Program-made: the position numbers and the translations under genes
The notes under the pieces: generated by a model
The model's database searches: none
Told to the model about the DNA's origin: nothing
What the model saw: only the letters and a program-made list of their open reading frames with translations
Origin: Nitrospirota bacterium
GTDB lineage: Bacteria > Nitrospirota > JACRHL01
Length of the DNA stretch: 64,000 nt
Direction: 5' to 3'
NCBI GenBank assembly: GCA_029858285.1
Contig: JAOUFN010000009.1
Location: 1 to 64,000, forward strand
Part shown: in pieces, positions 63,971-64,000 of the stretch
Layout of the letters: each line of letters opens with the position of its first letter
Numbering within the stretch: position 1 is the first letter of the stretch

Positions 63971-64000
63971 GTCGTGTCCGCCGCCACCACTATCCGGCAG

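Overview
The window is about 64 kb of high-GC chromosomal DNA from a diderm (Gram-negative) bacterium. Supporting signs are outer-membrane barrels ending in an aromatic residue, lipoproteins, RND and MacAB-type efflux systems, and a type II secretion operon. The tmRNA gene is one-piece (not circularly permuted), which argues against a typical alphaproteobacterium. Gene content fits Pseudomonadota in the broad sense (gamma-, zeta-, magnetococcia- or former delta-type lineages), but I cannot name a genus from sequence alone. Regions: (1) 1-6357 is the right-hand part of an integrative element inserted at the 3' end of the tmRNA gene ssrA. It carries, all on the minus strand, a P4-type tyrosine integrase with a cluster of GTTACTG repeats behind it, an unknown protein, an AlpA-type regulator, a RepA-like AAA ATPase, a TubC-docking-like protein, a decayed IS3 element, a TnpV-like small protein and a fragment of a large N12-class methylase/helicase. 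The far end of the element lies outside the window. (2) 6357-16609 holds ssrA, two LemA-like membrane proteins, a CAAX-type (CPBP) intramembrane protease, exported and lipoprotein genes, a hybrid histidine kinase, two adjacent single-domain globins and a TPR-like repeat lipoprotein. (3) 16697-20996 is a MacAB-like exporter with one adaptor, one ATPase and two different FtsX-type permeases, translationally coupled. (4) 21137-34193 holds an MgtC-family protein, two further multi-PAS hybrid histidine kinases, two paralogous alginate-export-type porins, a P-type cation ATPase and a SirB1-N/HspQ fusion. (5) 34420-45701 holds two small outer-membrane barrels, a 5-formyl-THF cyclo-ligase-like gene with a possible 6S RNA upstream, panD, a four-gene glycan/lipid-sugar cluster (methyltransferase, EamA/ArnE-like flippase subunit, GT2, GT39-like) and an RND pump with its adaptor. 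(6) 45880-53831 is a plus-strand housekeeping run: purD, purE, a Sua5/YrdC-family gene, riboflavin synthase, ispH, a JAMM metalloprotease, a TPR protein and eno. (7) 53889-56867 is a large lipoprotein combining thrombospondin type-3 calcium repeats and Kelch repeats. (8) 57085-63970 is rsmE followed by gspC-D-E-F-G, the opening of a type II secretion operon that continues past the window and is preceded by a near-consensus sigma70 promoter. Most of the window reads as ordinary core genome with many tightly coupled operons. The accessory interest sits in the ssrA element, the possible regulatory RNAs, the unusual domain combinations (TSP3-Kelch, SirB1N-HspQ, JAMM-TPR) and the paired paralogs (LemA, globin, FtsX, porin). 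I did not find a defence system, CRISPR array or secondary-metabolite cluster.
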